Origin: Hymenobacter sp.
GTDB taxonomy: Bacteria > Bacteroidota > Bacteroidia > Cytophagales > Hymenobacteraceae
Direction: 5' to 3'
NCBI GenBank assembly: GCA_028288445.1
Contig: JAQBNT010000161.1
Location: 1-34,732 of the forward strand
DNA length: 34,732 bases
The notes beneath the pieces were generated by a model. It was not told the origin of the DNA, did not search any database, and saw only the letters and a program-made list of their open reading frames with translations. The position numbers were made by a program, and so were the translations under genes. Positions 1 to 8,814 of this stretch are shown here, one piece after another. The stretch's first letter is position 1. The number at the start of each line of letters is the position of its first letter.

Positions 1-269
1 AAGGCCTGCATGGCCACGTGCAGAATGCTTTCGTGCGTGTCGTAGCTCAGCAAATCCTGGTTGAGGAAGCCCAGGCTCACGTCCTTGCTCATCGAAATCG
101 AGCCGCCGTCGGCCTTGTACTCGCCCACCAGCAGGCGCAACAGGGTCGATTTGCCGGTGCCGTTGAGGCCGATGAGGCCGATTTTATCCTTGGGCTTGAT
201 GTGCAGGCTGGCGTTGTCGTACAGCGCACGGGAACCGAAGTGGAAGTCGAGGTCGGAGATTGAAATCAT
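1..269 (-). CDS. ABC-F family ATPase, N-terminal part (runs off the window)
   Basis: Only the first 89 codons are inside the window. The protein opens with a typical ABC nucleotide-binding domain: a Walker A motif GLNGTGKST at about residues 33-41 and a Q-loop-like LNQD near residue 70, followed by the LLSY-like segment seen in ABC-F proteins. There is no membrane segment, which fits soluble ABC-F proteins; known members act on the ribosome as translation factors or antibiotic-protection proteins. Which ABC-F subgroup this is cannot be told from the fragment. The ATG at 269 is chosen because the ABC domain begins directly after it and a perfect -7 box (TACCTTTG) lies 22 nt upstream. Confidence 0.85.
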   Translation of the reverse strand, partial: MISISDLDFHFGSRALYDNASLHIKPKDKIGLIGLNGTGKSTLLRLLVGEYKADGGSISMSKDVSLGFLNQDLLSYDTHESILHVAMQA

Positions 270-291
270 GGGGTCGCGGGGTATTCAAGCG

Positions 292-299
292 CAAAGGTA
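292..299 (-). promoter_or_regulatory. -7 promoter box of the ABC-F gene
   Basis: The minus strand reads TACCTTTG, an exact match to the Bacteroidota -7 consensus TAnnTTTG, 22 nt before the ATG at 269. No clear TTTG -33 element was found. Confidence 0.5.
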
Positions 300-431
300 C
301 GGCCGAGGCCGGGGCCGCCGGCTAAAAAACCGTGCTACCGGATTATGCAACCGCCGAATGGGGCCGGAAAGTGCGAAACCGGAATGGCTCGTTTGGGCTG
401 ACATCGCTTCTTGAAAGACATTTAAATGGAA

Positions 432-522
432 CGGTCATGCAGAGCGCAGCGAAGCATCTTTACCGCAATAGTAAATGATTAGTGGTGGCGGGCAAGATGC
501 TTCGCTGCGCTCTGCATGACCG
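432..522. repeat. Palindromic intergenic element (CATGCAGAGCGCAGCG type)
   Basis: Two perfect 29-nt inverted arms (432-460 and 494-522) flank a 33-nt AT-rich loop. The arm holds the core GAGCGCAGCGAAG, shared with elements at 4913, 26658 and 34646. It lies between the 5' end of the ABC-F gene and the 3' end of the AsmA-like gene, so it could fold as a long hairpin at the end of the AsmA-like mRNA. The rest of 300-553 shows no other gene. Confidence 0.85.
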
Positions 523-553
523 GCTTTCCGGTCGTCGCTTTCTGCTTCGTACC

Positions 554-3346
554 CTACTTGGATGGGCTCTTCGGCAGCGGAGCCTGGTCCTGGGCTTCGC
601 TCAGCTTCTGGGCGATTTTCTGGGGCACGCCCACGTTGTTGAACAGGCCGCTCACCACGCCCTGCCGCCAGAGGGCGAACACCGAAAAGCGCGGCTCGCG
701 GGTGCTCTTCATTTCGCCGGTCACCAGCTCGCCGCGCTTGCGGGGGTTCTGGTCCCGGACCACGATGACGTTCACGGCCTTCGAGATGACGCGCTTGAGG
801 AGGGTTTTCTTGACTTCTTCGTCTTTGTAGCCCAGCAGCTCCATCTGCAGGCCGGTGTATTCGGTGGTCATGGTGCCGGTGGTGCCCTGGCGGTCTACCC
901 GCATATCGAAGCGGATGCGCTGGGCGTTGCCGCGCTTGAATTCGACCAGCTTGGTGGGCACGGTCATGGAGTTGAGCATGGCGAACGAGCCAGGGCCAAA
1001 CGCGCCCCAGATGCGGTGGCGGCCCTTGGGGTCGAGCAAATACATGGACACCTGGGCATCGAGCCGGCACTGGTTCTGGAGGTAGGTAGTGGCCCGGCCG
1101 GTGAGGGGCGTGGCTGGCGTTTGGTGGCGGCGGTCGTTGCTCAGGTTGAGGAACGTGCCGTTGAACCGGGTAATGCGCATGGTGCCGGTGAGGGGCGTGA
1201 GCGGGCTGCGGTAGGTGGTGTAGAGGTTGCCGTTCACAAGGTCGACCCGGGGCACGTCGACGATGACGGGCAGGTTGAGCATTTCCTCGGGCGATATTTT
1301 GGAGCGGTTCGGGTTGATGGGGCCGCGGCCGTCGGAGGCGATGGTGGCGACGGGGCTTTGCACGGTGGCGCGCTTCATGCGGAAATCGCCGTGGTTCACC
1401 AGCCCCACGAAATCGAGCCCGGCCAAGGTCAGGGCCTTCACTTTGACGGTGACGGCGGGGGCCTGGTAGCCTTTTCGCAGGTTCATGCCGATGGGCGAGA
1501 ACCGGGGGCGCAGCAGCATGTCGGTGAAAACCAGCTGGTGGGCGTCGGTATCGAGGTGCACGTGCTCGCTGCTGGCCCGGTAGTAGGGCGGGTCGAACGG
1601 TGCGGAAAAGCGGCCCGTATTCAGCTCCCAGGCGCGGGCGTAGGCAATGCGGCGCGGGTCGATATTGGCCGCCGAGTCGATGCGAATAGATTTTCCGGTC
1701 GCGTTCAGGTCGTTCACATGAGGTGCGTGCCGCCAGCGGCCGAAGCGCACGTCGGCGTGGTTCACGCGCACCAACGCCAAATCCGAGCACCCCAGCTGCT
1801 TCGAGAGCAGCTTCCAGAAAGGCGGGGGCGGCTGCACGGGCGGGGTGAAGTCGAGGTTGGGCCGGTCCAGCACGAGGCTTTGAGCTTTGAAATGCCGTTG
1901 CTGCAAGGCTTTCGCATCGAGCCCGGTTAATGATAAACCGGGCATTGCCAAATCGACGCGCACGCCGCCGGGCTTGCCCTGGCCGGCCGCGGGCGGCCGA
2001 ATGCGCACCGAGCGCAGGTCAAACGTGCCTTTCGAGGTTGATAGATGCAGGCTGCCCAGCGCCAGCGCGTGCGCCGCCACGGTGGCCTGGCTGCGGCCTA
2101 GGGCTACTTTCCAGGCTTTGGCGAAGAAAATGCGTTGCGCGTCGGGCGCATTTACCGAATCGAAATGAATGGCCGTGCCCGCCAATTCTAGCCCATTAAT
2201 GACGGGATTTGCAGCTGCACCCCGCACCCGCACGTAGCCGCCCCGCACGGCCAGGTGGGCTAAATCCAGACTTTTGAGGTAGTCAGAGGCTGCCTTTGGT
2301 TTTTTGTCCGAGCCCATGGCGGGCAAGCTGGCAGTGAATTGCGGCTGCTGAATCAGCAGCGAATCGGCCCTAAACCGGCGCTGGTGCTGCAAGGCCGCCG
2401 CCCGCAGCCCCGTGAGGCGCAGGCGCGGCAGCGCCAAATCGACGCGGGGCTGGCCGGTGCTAGTGGTACCCAACGGCCGCACCCGGCCGGAGTCGAGCTG
2501 GATGAGTTGGTCGGCGGTGGAAATAGTCAGCCCGGCCACGGCCAGCTGGTGGCCGGCCGCCTGCCCCTGCGCGTGCTGCAGCCGCAAGTTCCAGCCAATG
2601 GCGTAGCCCAGGCGCTGCGAGTCGGCCGCACCGGCCGGGCTGATGAGCAGGTTTTGCGCACTCAAATCGGCGCGGCGGAACCGGGCCGTGGGCTGGGCCT
2701 GCGCTCCGTCAGGCTGGTAGCTGGCCTGGGTATGCAGCAGGCCGAAATAGCCAATGTCCAGCCCTTTAAGCTTAAGCGGTAATTGTTCGTGCAATGGCTT
2801 GCCGGCGTTGCGGGTGGGTTTTTGAGCTAAGGCCAGCACCTCAATCCGGGCCGAATCCAGCACCACGCTATCAATGGGCACCACGCCCTTGCGCAGCAGG
2901 GCCAGCAGGTCAATGCCCGTGACATCAAGCTGCGCCACATCGAGCCGGACGCGGGGCAGCGTATCGGCCACGGTGGGGGCGGGGCGCAGGCGCAGGCCAC
3001 TAAGCCGGATGGCGCGTTGCCACAGGCTGGTGTGCAGTGCGCCCACTTGCAGGCGGTATTGGCCGTGGGTTTGAGTGGTCACCTGCTGCTCCAGCTTGCG
3101 GCGCAGCCACGGGTCGAGCAGGCGCTGGGCTATCAGGGAGAGCACCAATAGGAGCACGGCTACACCCAGCAGCCACCAAACCCAGCGCCGCCGGGGCGTG
3201 GACGTAGTGGAGGCCGCCGGCACGGACAGCGGCAAACCGACAGGCGATTTTGTTGTTTCAGACACGGCAAAAGACAGAAAGCTGATAACGAAAAAAAGCC
3301 CGGTCAGGGTTGTGCCTTCGCTAACCGAGTCGATGAACAGGCGCAT
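554..3346 (-). CDS. Large AsmA-like envelope protein
   Basis: About 930 residues from the ATG at 3346. One strong membrane segment (about residues 54-74, VWWLL...VLSLIAQ) follows an Arg-rich stretch. The rest is a long, soluble, beta-rich repetitive chain with recurring leucine-rich blocks (RLRLTGL, MPGLSLTGLD, KALTLAGLD), the pattern of AsmA/DUF748-like proteins that sit in the inner membrane with a large periplasmic part. Members are linked to outer-membrane assembly or lipid transport; no specific substrate can be read here. The start is uncertain: the first 50 residues would add a second hydrophobic stretch, and a GTG at 3265 gives a 903-residue protein with a single N-terminal anchor, more usual for the family. 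The gene is divergent from the DinB-like gene at 3422. Confidence 0.75.
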   Translation of the reverse strand: MRLFIDSVSEGTTLTGLFFVISFLSFAVSETTKSPVGLPLSVPAASTTSTPRRRWVWWLLGVAVLLLVLSLIAQRLLDPWLRRKLEQQVTTQTHGQYRLQVGALHTSLWQRAIRLSGLRLRPAPTVADTLPRVRLDVAQLDVTGIDLLALLRKGVVPIDSVVLDSARIEVLALAQKPTRNAGKPLHEQLPLKLKGLDIGYFGLLHTQASYQPDGAQAQPTARFRRADLSAQNLLISPAGAADSQRLGYAIGWNLRLQHAQGQAAGHQLAVAGLTISTADQLIQLDSGRVRPLGTTSTGQPRVDLALPRLRLTGLRAAALQHQRRFRADSLLIQQPQFTASLPAMGSDKKPKAASDYLKSLDLAHLAVRGGYVRVRGAAANPVINGLELAGTAIHFDSVNAPDAQRIFFAKAWKVALGRSQATVAAHALALGSLHLSTSKGTFDLRSVRIRPPAAGQGKPGGVRVDLAMPGLSLTGLDAKALQQRHFKAQSLVLDRPNLDFTPPVQPPPPFWKLLSKQLGCSDLALVRVNHADVRFGRWRHAPHVNDLNATGKSIRIDSAANIDPRRIAYARAWELNTGRFSAPFDPPYYRASSEHVHLDTDAHQLVFTDMLLRPRFSPIGMNLRKGYQAPAVTVKVKALTLAGLDFVGLVNHGDFRMKRATVQSPVATIASDGRGPINPNRSKISPEEMLNLPVIVDVPRVDLVNGNLYTTYRSPLTPLTGTMRITRFNGTFLNLSNDRRHQTPATPLTGRATTYLQNQCRLDAQVSMYLLDPKGRHRIWGAFGPGSFAMLNSMTVPTKLVEFKRGNAQRIRFDMRVDRQGTTGTMTTEYTGLQMELLGYKDEEVKKTLLKRVISKAVNVIVVRDQNPRKRGELVTGEMKSTREPRFSVFALWRQGVVSGLFNNVGVPQKIAQKLSEAQDQAPLPKSPSK

Positions 3347-3409
3347 TCTCCCGACCAGAACACCGGTTAAAAAGACCCGCCGAATGCGTGTTACTTCGGC
3401 CGGAATTAT

Positions 3410-3417
3410 TACTTTTA
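3410..3417 (+). promoter_or_regulatory. -7 box directly before the DinB-like gene
   Basis: TACTTTTA differs from TAnnTTTG only in the last base and ends 4 nt before the ATG at 3422, which would make the mRNA leaderless or nearly so. Confidence 0.45.
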
Positions 3418-3421
3418 ATCC

Positions 3422-3979
3422 ATGCCTACCCCCTCCGCTGCCGACGCCCTGGGCGCGGCCCTGCTGGCTTCTTTCCGCCAGACATTTCAGCAGTATAAAA
3501 CCCTGGCCGACCGTGCCCTGGCCCAACTCAGCGAGGCCGAGTGGCTGCACCGGCCCGCCCCGGGCAGCAACAGCGCCGCCGTCATCGTGCAGCACATGGC
3601 GGGCAACCTGCGCTCGCGCTTCACCGATTTTCTGACCACCGACGGCGAAAAGCCCACCCGCCAGCGCGACCAGGAATTCGAGGAGCCCCGCGATGCGGCC
3701 GGCATTCCGGCGCTGCGGCAGGAGTGGGACGCCGCGTGGCAGGTCCTGTTCGGGTTGCTGAACGAGCTGCAACCCGCCGATTTGCTGCGCACCGTCACCA
3801 TCCGGGGCGAGGCGCACACGGTGCTGGAAGCCGTGCAGCGCCAGGTGGCCCACTATGCCTACCACGTGGGGCAGGTGGTGCAGCTGGCCAAAATCATTCG
3901 GGGCGAGGATTTTCAGTCCCTGAGCATCCCGCGCGGCCAGAGCCAGCAGTTCAATCAAACCATGCAGGACCGTAAATAA
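3422..3979 (+). CDS. DinB-like (DUF1572-type) protein
   Basis: 185 residues, the normal size of the family. The predicted fold is a four-helix bundle carrying a metal site: His58 in the VQHMAGN segment and His144/His148 in the HYAYHVGQ segment match the spaced His triad of DinB/YfiT proteins. Such proteins bind a divalent metal; some are thiol-dependent transferases (for example bacillithiol-linked), but this branch has no settled function. The ATG is preceded by a -7-like box. The gene stands divergent from the AsmA-like gene and about 47 nt before the 2H phosphoesterase, so the two plus-strand genes may be co-transcribed. Confidence 0.85.
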   Translation: MPTPSAADALGAALLASFRQTFQQYKTLADRALAQLSEAEWLHRPAPGSNSAAVIVQHMAGNLRSRFTDFLTTDGEKPTRQRDQEFEEPRDAAGIPALRQEWDAAWQVLFGLLNELQPADLLRTVTIRGEAHTVLEAVQRQVAHYAYHVGQVVQLAKIIRGEDFQSLSIPRGQSQQFNQTMQDRK

Positions 3980-4026
3980 CCCCGCCCGTGCATCTACTTG
4001 GCCGCACTCCCGTAAGCAGCATACCG

Positions 4027-4686
4027 ATGACTCAGCCTGATTTTCTGGCCGGCTGCCCCGCCGAAAACCTTGATTGGCCCCCGCCCCATATGCTTGCCAT
4101 TACCACCCTGCTCACGGCCCCCCACGCCGCGCTCATCAACCGCATCATCAAGAAGCTGGAGAAGAAATTCGGCCTCGACGACGTGCAGGCCACCCCCGAC
4201 CCGCACCTGACCTACCAGCTGGCCGGCGTGCACAAGCTCTCGGCCCTGAAGGAAGTGCTGGCCGACGTGGCCGCCACCACCGAGCCCTTTGCGGCCTTCA
4301 CCACCGGCCTGGGCGTGTTTCCGGGCGAGCGGCCGGTCATCTACATCCCCGTGCTGCGCTCCGATGCCCTCAACGCCCTGCACCACCGCATCATCGAGGC
4401 CACCGCGCCGCTGTGCCTGCGCACCGACAAGTTCAGCACGCCCGATTGCTGGCTGCCGCACATCTCCCTGGCCCTGCACGACACCACCGCCGACCTGCTC
4501 GGCCCGGTCCTGAACTTCCTCAACGAGGAAACCTACAACCTGAAAATCGAGATAAACAACATTGCCATCCTGCGCCAGCAGGGCGACTTATTCCTCCAGG
4601 AAGAAACGTTTCAGCTGGGCCCGGAGCTGGCCGTGGGCGAGCCCGGCCGCCAAGCCAGAGAAACTCCCCGGACCTCGAAATCCTGA
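4027..4686 (+). CDS. 2H phosphoesterase / 2'-5' RNA ligase-like protein
   Basis: 219 residues from the ATG at 4027. Two HxT/S motifs, PHLTY (His60) and PHISL (His145), are the catalytic pair of the 2H superfamily, which acts on 2'-5' or cyclic phosphodiester bonds in RNA or nucleotides. The natural substrate is unknown. Other possible starts are the GTG at 3988 and the ATG at 4090, where the first conserved beta strand (LAITTLL) begins. The last nine codons run into the first copy of a 41-bp tandem repeat, so the tail (after about residue 205) looks added or remodelled by the repeat and is unlikely to be part of the fold. Confidence 0.8.
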   Translation: MTQPDFLAGCPAENLDWPPPHMLAITTLLTAPHAALINRIIKKLEKKFGLDDVQATPDPHLTYQLAGVHKLSALKEVLADVAATTEPFAAFTTGLGVFPGERPVIYIPVLRSDALNALHHRIIEATAPLCLRTDKFSTPDCWLPHISLALHDTTADLLGPVLNFLNEETYNLKIEINNIAILRQQGDLFLQEETFQLGPELAVGEPGRQARETPRTSKS

Positions 4687-4864
4687 TTCCGCCTTCGGGG
4701 GAAACTCCCCGGACCTTAATTTTCGCTTTTCGGGGCTCGGGGAAACTCCCCGGGCCCTGATTTTTGCTTTTCGAGGCCGGGGGAAACTCCCCGAGCCTCG
4801 ATTTTCGCTTTTCGGGGCTCGGGGAAACTCCCCGGACCTTGATTTTTGAAAATCGAGGCTCGGG
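4660..4864. repeat. 41-bp tandem repeat array, five copies
   Basis: The 10-mer GAAACTCCCC recurs at 4660, 4701, 4742, 4783 and 4824, exactly 41 bp apart each time. Copies 2-5 are close to one another (GAAACTCCCCGGACCTT, an AT-rich centre, then CGGGGCTCGGG); copy 1 is diverged in its second half and overlaps the 3' end of the 2H phosphoesterase gene. Each unit can form a hairpin by pairing CCCCGAGCC-like and GGCTCGGGG-like segments. The last copy flows into a strong terminator-like stem. Confidence 0.9.
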
Positions 4865-4873
4865 GAGTTTTTT
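4825..4873 (+). terminator. Rho-independent terminator at the end of the 41-bp array
   Basis: Arms 4825-4846 and 4849-4870 form a 22-bp stem with one mismatch and two G-U pairs, followed by an uninterrupted T run (4868-4873). It would end transcription from the DinB-like/2H phosphoesterase genes. Confidence 0.75.
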
Positions 4874-4912
4874 ATTTAGGGCCTATTAGAAGGCCGGTTT
4901 TTGTGCCTGTCT

Positions 4913-4997
4913 GTCATCCTGAGCGCAGCGAAGGACCTTATCACGTTCGCACAAATCGCGCTGACGTGATAAGGTCCTTCGCTGCGCTCAGGATGAC
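4913..4997. repeat. Palindromic intergenic element (CATCCTGAGCGCAGCG type)
   Basis: Perfect 34-nt arms (4913-4946 and 4964-4997) around a 17-nt loop. The arm begins GTCATCCTGAGCGCAGCG and continues into AAGGACCTTATCACGT. It separates the plus-strand 2H gene from the convergent glycosylase gene. It is a sister of the elements at 432, 26658 and 34646. Confidence 0.9.
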
Positions 4998-5021
4998 GGC
5001 CGATTTCAGTTCTACCAACCC

Positions 5022-5654
5022 TCAGGCGGTGGGCGGTATCTGGGTGCCGTTGTCCAGGCTTTGCCACAGGTATTTGCAGGCCAGGGAGCGGTAGGGCCGC
5101 CAGGGCTCGGCAATGAGCAGCATGCGCTTTTGCAGGGCGCGGCCGGTTTCTTCCAGGCCGTAGTGCTTGCGCATGGCGTTTTGCACGCCCAGGTCGCCTT
5201 CGGCAAACACATCGGGCTGGTCCAGGGCGAACATTTGCAGCATCTGGGCGGTCCAGCGGCCCACGCCTTTGATGGCGGTGAGGTGCAGGGTGAAGGCTTC
5301 TTCCGAGAGGCTGGTGAGGTGCTCGTAATTGAGCAGGCCGCGCTCGTTGTATTCGGCAATGGCCTTGAGGTAGCCGGCTTTCTGGCGCGAAAGGCCCACG
5401 GCGCGCAACTCGTCCTCGCTCAGGGCCAGCACTTCGCGGGGCTCGGGGTAGCCCTCGGGCGGAAACAGGCTTTGGAAGCGCTTCCAGATGGCGGCAGCGG
5501 CTTTAGTCGAAATCTGCTGGCTCACGATGGCGCGCAGCAGCGACAGGTACAGGTCTTCGTGGGGGCGCGGGTGGATGTCGCGGCCGTTGGCGATGACGGC
5601 CCCCAGAATCGGGTCGGCGGCCGAAAGGTGTTCGATGGCGGCTTGGTTGAGCAT
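5022..5654 (-). CDS. DNA-3-methyladenine glycosylase (AlkA-like, HhH-GPD)
   Basis: 210 residues. The helix-hairpin-helix appears as IKGVGRWTA (about residues 128-136), followed by the catalytic Asp154 in FAEGDLGV; VSQQIST (44-50) is the conserved N-terminal helix motif. The enzyme removes alkylated purines such as 3-methyladenine in base excision repair. It lacks the N-terminal domain of E. coli AlkA, as do many short homologues. It starts 3 nt after the stop of the PPP-type phosphatase, so the two are probably one transcript with the phosphatase first. No regulatory site is visible between them. Confidence 0.9.
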   Translation of the reverse strand: MLNQAAIEHLSAADPILGAVIANGRDIHPRPHEDLYLSLLRAIVSQQISTKAAAAIWKRFQSLFPPEGYPEPREVLALSEDELRAVGLSRQKAGYLKAIAEYNERGLLNYEHLTSLSEEAFTLHLTAIKGVGRWTAQMLQMFALDQPDVFAEGDLGVQNAMRKHYGLEETGRALQKRMLLIAEPWRPYRSLACKYLWQSLDNGTQIPPTA

Positions 5655-5657
5655 GTA

Positions 5658-6350
5658 TTAGCGAGGCGTGAGGTGAGTGGAGCGATACTTCTCCGGCAAG
5701 TCGTCGGGGTTAGCGGGGAGCATAATGATGTCGAGCACGTCGCCGGTGGGGGAGAGGCGCAGGCCCGTGAGGTTGCGCCCGAACACCGCCCCCGTGTCGA
5801 TGTACATGGTGTTGGTGGCGCGGTCGAATACCGGGTCGCCGTCGTCCATGGGCGTGTGGCCCACCACTTGCAGCTGCGGAAGCAGCCGCAGCGGCCCACG
5901 CCGCCACAGGATGCCGTCGGAGCTGTCGCGGTCCATGGCCACGTCCAGCGGGATATCGGCCAGGCCGGCGTGGCTTACCAGCACGTGGTCGTTTTGCCAC
6001 AGCAGCGGGCGTTGCTCCAGCCACGGCAGGTGCCGGGCCAGCAGCTTGGGCTGTAGCTTGTACTGCTCGGTGGTGCTGCGGCCACCCCAGTTCAGCCAGC
6101 CGGGGTAAGGGCCGTTGGGGCTAAAGTGGTGCAGCAGCGCGTCCTCGTGGTTGCCCATCAGGAAGGTGGTCGAGTCCGGGTACTGCGCATTCAGCTGGCG
6201 GGCCAGCTCCACGGTTTCGGGAATGTGGGCGCCCCGGTCCACCAAATCGCCTACCTGAATGAGGTGGTCGGTAGCAGGGTCCCAGCGCTTCAGCATTTCG
6301 CTGAAGGTGTGAAAGCAGCCGTGCACATCGCCGATGATGAATAGATTCAT
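5658..6350 (-). CDS. PPP-family metallophosphoesterase (Ser/Thr phosphatase-like)
   Basis: 230 residues. The metal-binding signature is complete: GDVHG (7-11), GDLVDRG (34-40), GNHE (66-69) and a later SHAG (126-129) and GHTP. This is the PPP/diadenosine tetraphosphatase layout, so the substrate could be phosphoprotein or Ap4A-like nucleotides. The ATG at 6350 is chosen because the first catalytic motif starts seven residues later; upstream in-frame sequence is unlike the family. It is followed 3 nt later by the AlkA-like gene. Confidence 0.88.
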   Translation of the reverse strand: MNLFIIGDVHGCFHTFSEMLKRWDPATDHLIQVGDLVDRGAHIPETVELARQLNAQYPDSTTFLMGNHEDALLHHFSPNGPYPGWLNWGGRSTTEQYKLQPKLLARHLPWLEQRPLLWQNDHVLVSHAGLADIPLDVAMDRDSSDGILWRRGPLRLLPQLQVVGHTPMDDGDPVFDRATNTMYIDTGAVFGRNLTGLRLSPTGDVLDIIMLPANPDDLPEKYRSTHLTPR

Positions 6351-6399
6351 GGCTTTAAAAACAGTGAAAGGGGAGTGGAAAGGTCCTGTTGGAAGCGTT

Positions 6400-7680
6400 T
6401 TAAGCGTGTTTTTTTGCTTCGCCCGTATCCGGCTGCGCCACGCCCAGCCAGCGCACCAGCGGCCCAATAGTAAGACCCTGGCCGATAATCGAGAACACCA
6501 CCACCACGTAGGTGATGCCCACCAGCAGCTCGCGCGGCATGGTAGCGGGCAGGCTCAGGGCCAGCGCCACCGACAGCCCCCCGCGCAGCCCGCCCCACGT
6601 TAATACGGCCAAACTATGGTCGGAAGCCCGGAACGTGCCGCCGATGCGTAGCAGCCCCAGCGGCAGGGCCACCGCCGCCAGCCGCGCCACCAGCACCACC
6701 CCAATAGCCGCTAGCCCCGCCAGCACCGTGCGCCCGGGAATGTGCAGCACCAGCACTTCGAGCCCCATCAGCACAAAGAGCAGCGCATTCAACACCTCGT
6801 CAATCAGCTCCCAGAACTTGTCCACGTAGTCCTGCGACGCATCCGAAAGCATCCCGCCGCTGCGGCTGAAATGGCCCACCAGCAAGCCGGCCATCACCAT
6901 GGCCAGCGGCCCCGAGGTATGCAGCTGCGTGGCCAGGGCCGTGCCGCCCGCCACCAGTGCCAGCGTAATGAGTACCTCCACCTGGTAGTTATCAATGGTG
7001 CGCAGCAGCCAGCCCGTGCCCAGCCCCAGGGCCGTCCCCAGGGCCAGCCCGCCCACCGTCTCGCGTAGAAAAATGCCGAGGGCGTGGGGCAGCGTCACGT
7101 CGCCCGGCCCCAGCAGGGCCACTTCCAGCGTCACCACAAACAGCACCACGCCCACGCCATCATTGAACAGCGACTCGCCCACAATCTTCGTTTCCAATGA
7201 TTTCGGGATGTTGGCTTTGGTTAGAATGCTCAGCACCGCCACCGGGTCGGTGGGTGAAATCAACGCCCCAAACAGCAGGCAGTAAATAAACGGCGTGGGC
7301 AGCCCAAACCACGGCAGCAGCAAATACATGGCCCCCGCCACCAGGCCCGTGCTCAGCGGCGTGCCCACCAGCGCCAGCACGCCCACCGGCCAGCGCAGCC
7401 GCCCCAGACGCCGGGTATCAACGTGAATAGCCCCCGCAAACAGCAGAAACCCCAGCATCACCTGCATCACGATGGTGCTAAAATCCAGCCGGTTCACCAG
7501 CCTGGCAAACTCCAGCACAGGCTTCACCTCAAACTGCGCCAGCCCCACCAGCCCCAGCGACGCCACCAGCCCCAGCACCATCAGCCCAATAGCAGTGGGC
7601 ATTTTGAGAAAACGCAGATTGACGTAGGCAAAAGCCGCCGCGATAACGAGCAGGAGCGCAAGGGCGGTGTAGAGGGCCAT
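6400..7680 (-). CDS. Na+/H+ antiporter, CPA1 (NhaP/NHE) family
   Basis: 426 residues, almost wholly hydrophobic with about 12-13 membrane segments. The ion-binding motifs are present: SPTDPVAVLS (Asp145) and ESLFNDGVG (Asn173-Asp174), the ND pair of electroneutral CPA1 exchangers. There is no long cytosolic C-terminal regulatory domain. It would exchange Na+ (or K+) for H+ at the inner membrane for pH and salt homeostasis. The ATG at 7680 directly precedes the first membrane helix. The gene is 49 nt from the phosphatase start and 87 nt from the aldolase stop; that upstream gap holds a palindromic element. Confidence 0.92.
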   Translation of the reverse strand: MALYTALALLLVIAAAFAYVNLRFLKMPTAIGLMVLGLVASLGLVGLAQFEVKPVLEFARLVNRLDFSTIVMQVMLGFLLFAGAIHVDTRRLGRLRWPVGVLALVGTPLSTGLVAGAMYLLLPWFGLPTPFIYCLLFGALISPTDPVAVLSILTKANIPKSLETKIVGESLFNDGVGVVLFVVTLEVALLGPGDVTLPHALGIFLRETVGGLALGTALGLGTGWLLRTIDNYQVEVLITLALVAGGTALATQLHTSGPLAMVMAGLLVGHFSRSGGMLSDASQDYVDKFWELIDEVLNALLFVLMGLEVLVLHIPGRTVLAGLAAIGVVLVARLAAVALPLGLLRIGGTFRASDHSLAVLTWGGLRGGLSVALALSLPATMPRELLVGITYVVVVFSIIGQGLTIGPLVRWLGVAQPDTGEAKKHA

Positions 7681-7701
7681 TGTTTTGAAGAAGGAATGAG
7701 G

Positions 7702-7780
7702 AATGAAGAATTAAGAATGAGGAATGAAACGGGCGGAATCACCTTCCCAATTCTTCATTCCTCATTCTTAATTCTTCATT
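7702..7780. repeat. Palindromic element (AATGAAGAATTAAG type) holding the aldolase stop codon
   Basis: Perfect 27-nt arms (7702-7728 and 7754-7780) with a 25-nt spacer. The right arm contains the stop codon (TAA, complement of 7768-7770) and the last three codons of the threonine aldolase. The same element type lies inside egtB at 21376-21449. Confidence 0.88.
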
Positions 7781-8814
7781 GATAAAAGTGCCGTCTCAAT
7801 GCGCGCCACCATCGCATCGTCCACATCCAGGTGCGTCACAAACCGAATCCACTGCGGCCCGAAGCTGCTGGCCCGGATGCCCTGCGCCTCCAGCGCGGCC
7901 AGGAAATCGGCGGCGGGTTGTGAATCATGCAAGCGGAAGATGACGAGGTTGGTTTCCGGATTCAGCACCTCGGCCACGTAGGGTTGCAGGCGGAGGGTCG
8001 CGGCCAACTGGGCGGCGCGGCGGTGGTCATCGGCTAGGCGGTCGACGTGGTTTTCGAGCGCAAAAAGGCCAGCGGCGGCCAGGTAGCCCGCCTGCCGCCA
8101 CCCGCCGCCCATCACCTTGCGGATGCGCTTGCACTTTTGAATAAAAGCCTTCGAGCCCAGCAGCACCGAACCCACCGGCGCGCCCAGCCCCTTACTCAAG
8201 CATACCGAAATCGAATCAAATAGCTGCCCATAATCCTCGCTACGCTGCCCAGTGGCTACCAGCGCATTGAAGATGCGCGCCCCGTCCAGGTGCCGCGCAA
8301 TGCCGTGCTTTTTCGCCACTGCGCTGATGGCGGCCATGTCGTTCCAGCTGTAGCAGCTGCCGCCGCCGCGGTTGTGGGTGTTCTCCAGGCACACGAGGCG
8401 GGTGGTGGGATAATGCACGTTTTCGGGCCGGATGGCGGCTTCCACCTGCGCGGCGGTGAGGCGGCCCCGGTCGCCCGCCAGCAGCGCCACCGACGCCCCC
8501 GAATGGAAAGCAATGCCGCCCACCTCCCACAGATAAACGTGGGCCGTCTGCTCGCAAATTACCTCGCTCAGCGGCTCGGTGTGGGCCTTGATGGCAATCT
8601 GGTTGGTCATCGTGCCCGAGGGGCAAAACAGGCCGGCTTCCAGGCCGAAGCGGGCCGCGGCGGCTTCTTCGAGGCGGCGCACGGTGGGGTCTTCCTCATA
8701 CACATCGTCGCCCACGGGCGCGGCCCACATGGCGGCCAGCATAGCAGGCGTGGGGCGCGTCACGGTATCGGAGCGCAAATCAACGAGGGGCAATTCTGGG
8801 GTTTCAGCAGGCAT
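7768..8814 (-). CDS. Low-specificity L-threonine aldolase
   Basis: 348 residues. This is a fold-type I PLP enzyme: DLRSDTVT (12-19) at the N-terminus, HLDGAR (175-180) with the Asp that contacts the PLP ring nitrogen, and [11 protein letters not shown] with Lys208 as the Schiff-base lysine. The reaction is threonine (or allo-threonine) to glycine plus acetaldehyde. The ATG at 8814 is preferred over an upstream TTG at 8826. The last residues (MKN) and the stop come from a palindromic repeat, so the natural C-terminus may have been altered. Stereospecificity (L versus L-allo) cannot be read from sequence. Confidence 0.92.
   Translation of the reverse strand: MPAETPELPLVDLRSDTVTRPTPAMLAAMWAAPVGDDVYEEDPTVRRLEEAAAARFGLEAGLFCPSGTMTNQIAIKAHTEPLSEVICEQTAHVYLWEVGGIAFHSGASVALLAGDRGRLTAAQVEAAIRPENVHYPTTRLVCLENTHNRGGGSCYSWNDMAAISAVAKKHGIARHLDGARIFNALVATGQRSEDYGQLFDSISVCLSKGLGAPVGSVLLGSKAFIQKCKRIRKVMGGGWRQAGYLAAAGLFALENHVDRLADDHRRAAQLAATLRLQPYVAEVLNPETNLVIFRLHDSQPAADFLAALEAQGIRASSFGPQWIRFVTHLDVDDAMVARIETALLSMKN

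Noticed and set aside
482..1930. Long plus-strand open frame opposite the AsmA-like gene
   Set aside because: Low-complexity Gly/His/Val-rich shadow of a GC-rich coding region; no domain.
3347..3958. Upstream extension of the AsmA-like gene to 3958
   Set aside because: Would run antisense through the whole DinB-like gene, whose His triad and start are convincing.
4660..4864. CRISPR array
   Set aside because: The 41-bp period is contiguous repeat without unique spacers, and no cas genes are present.
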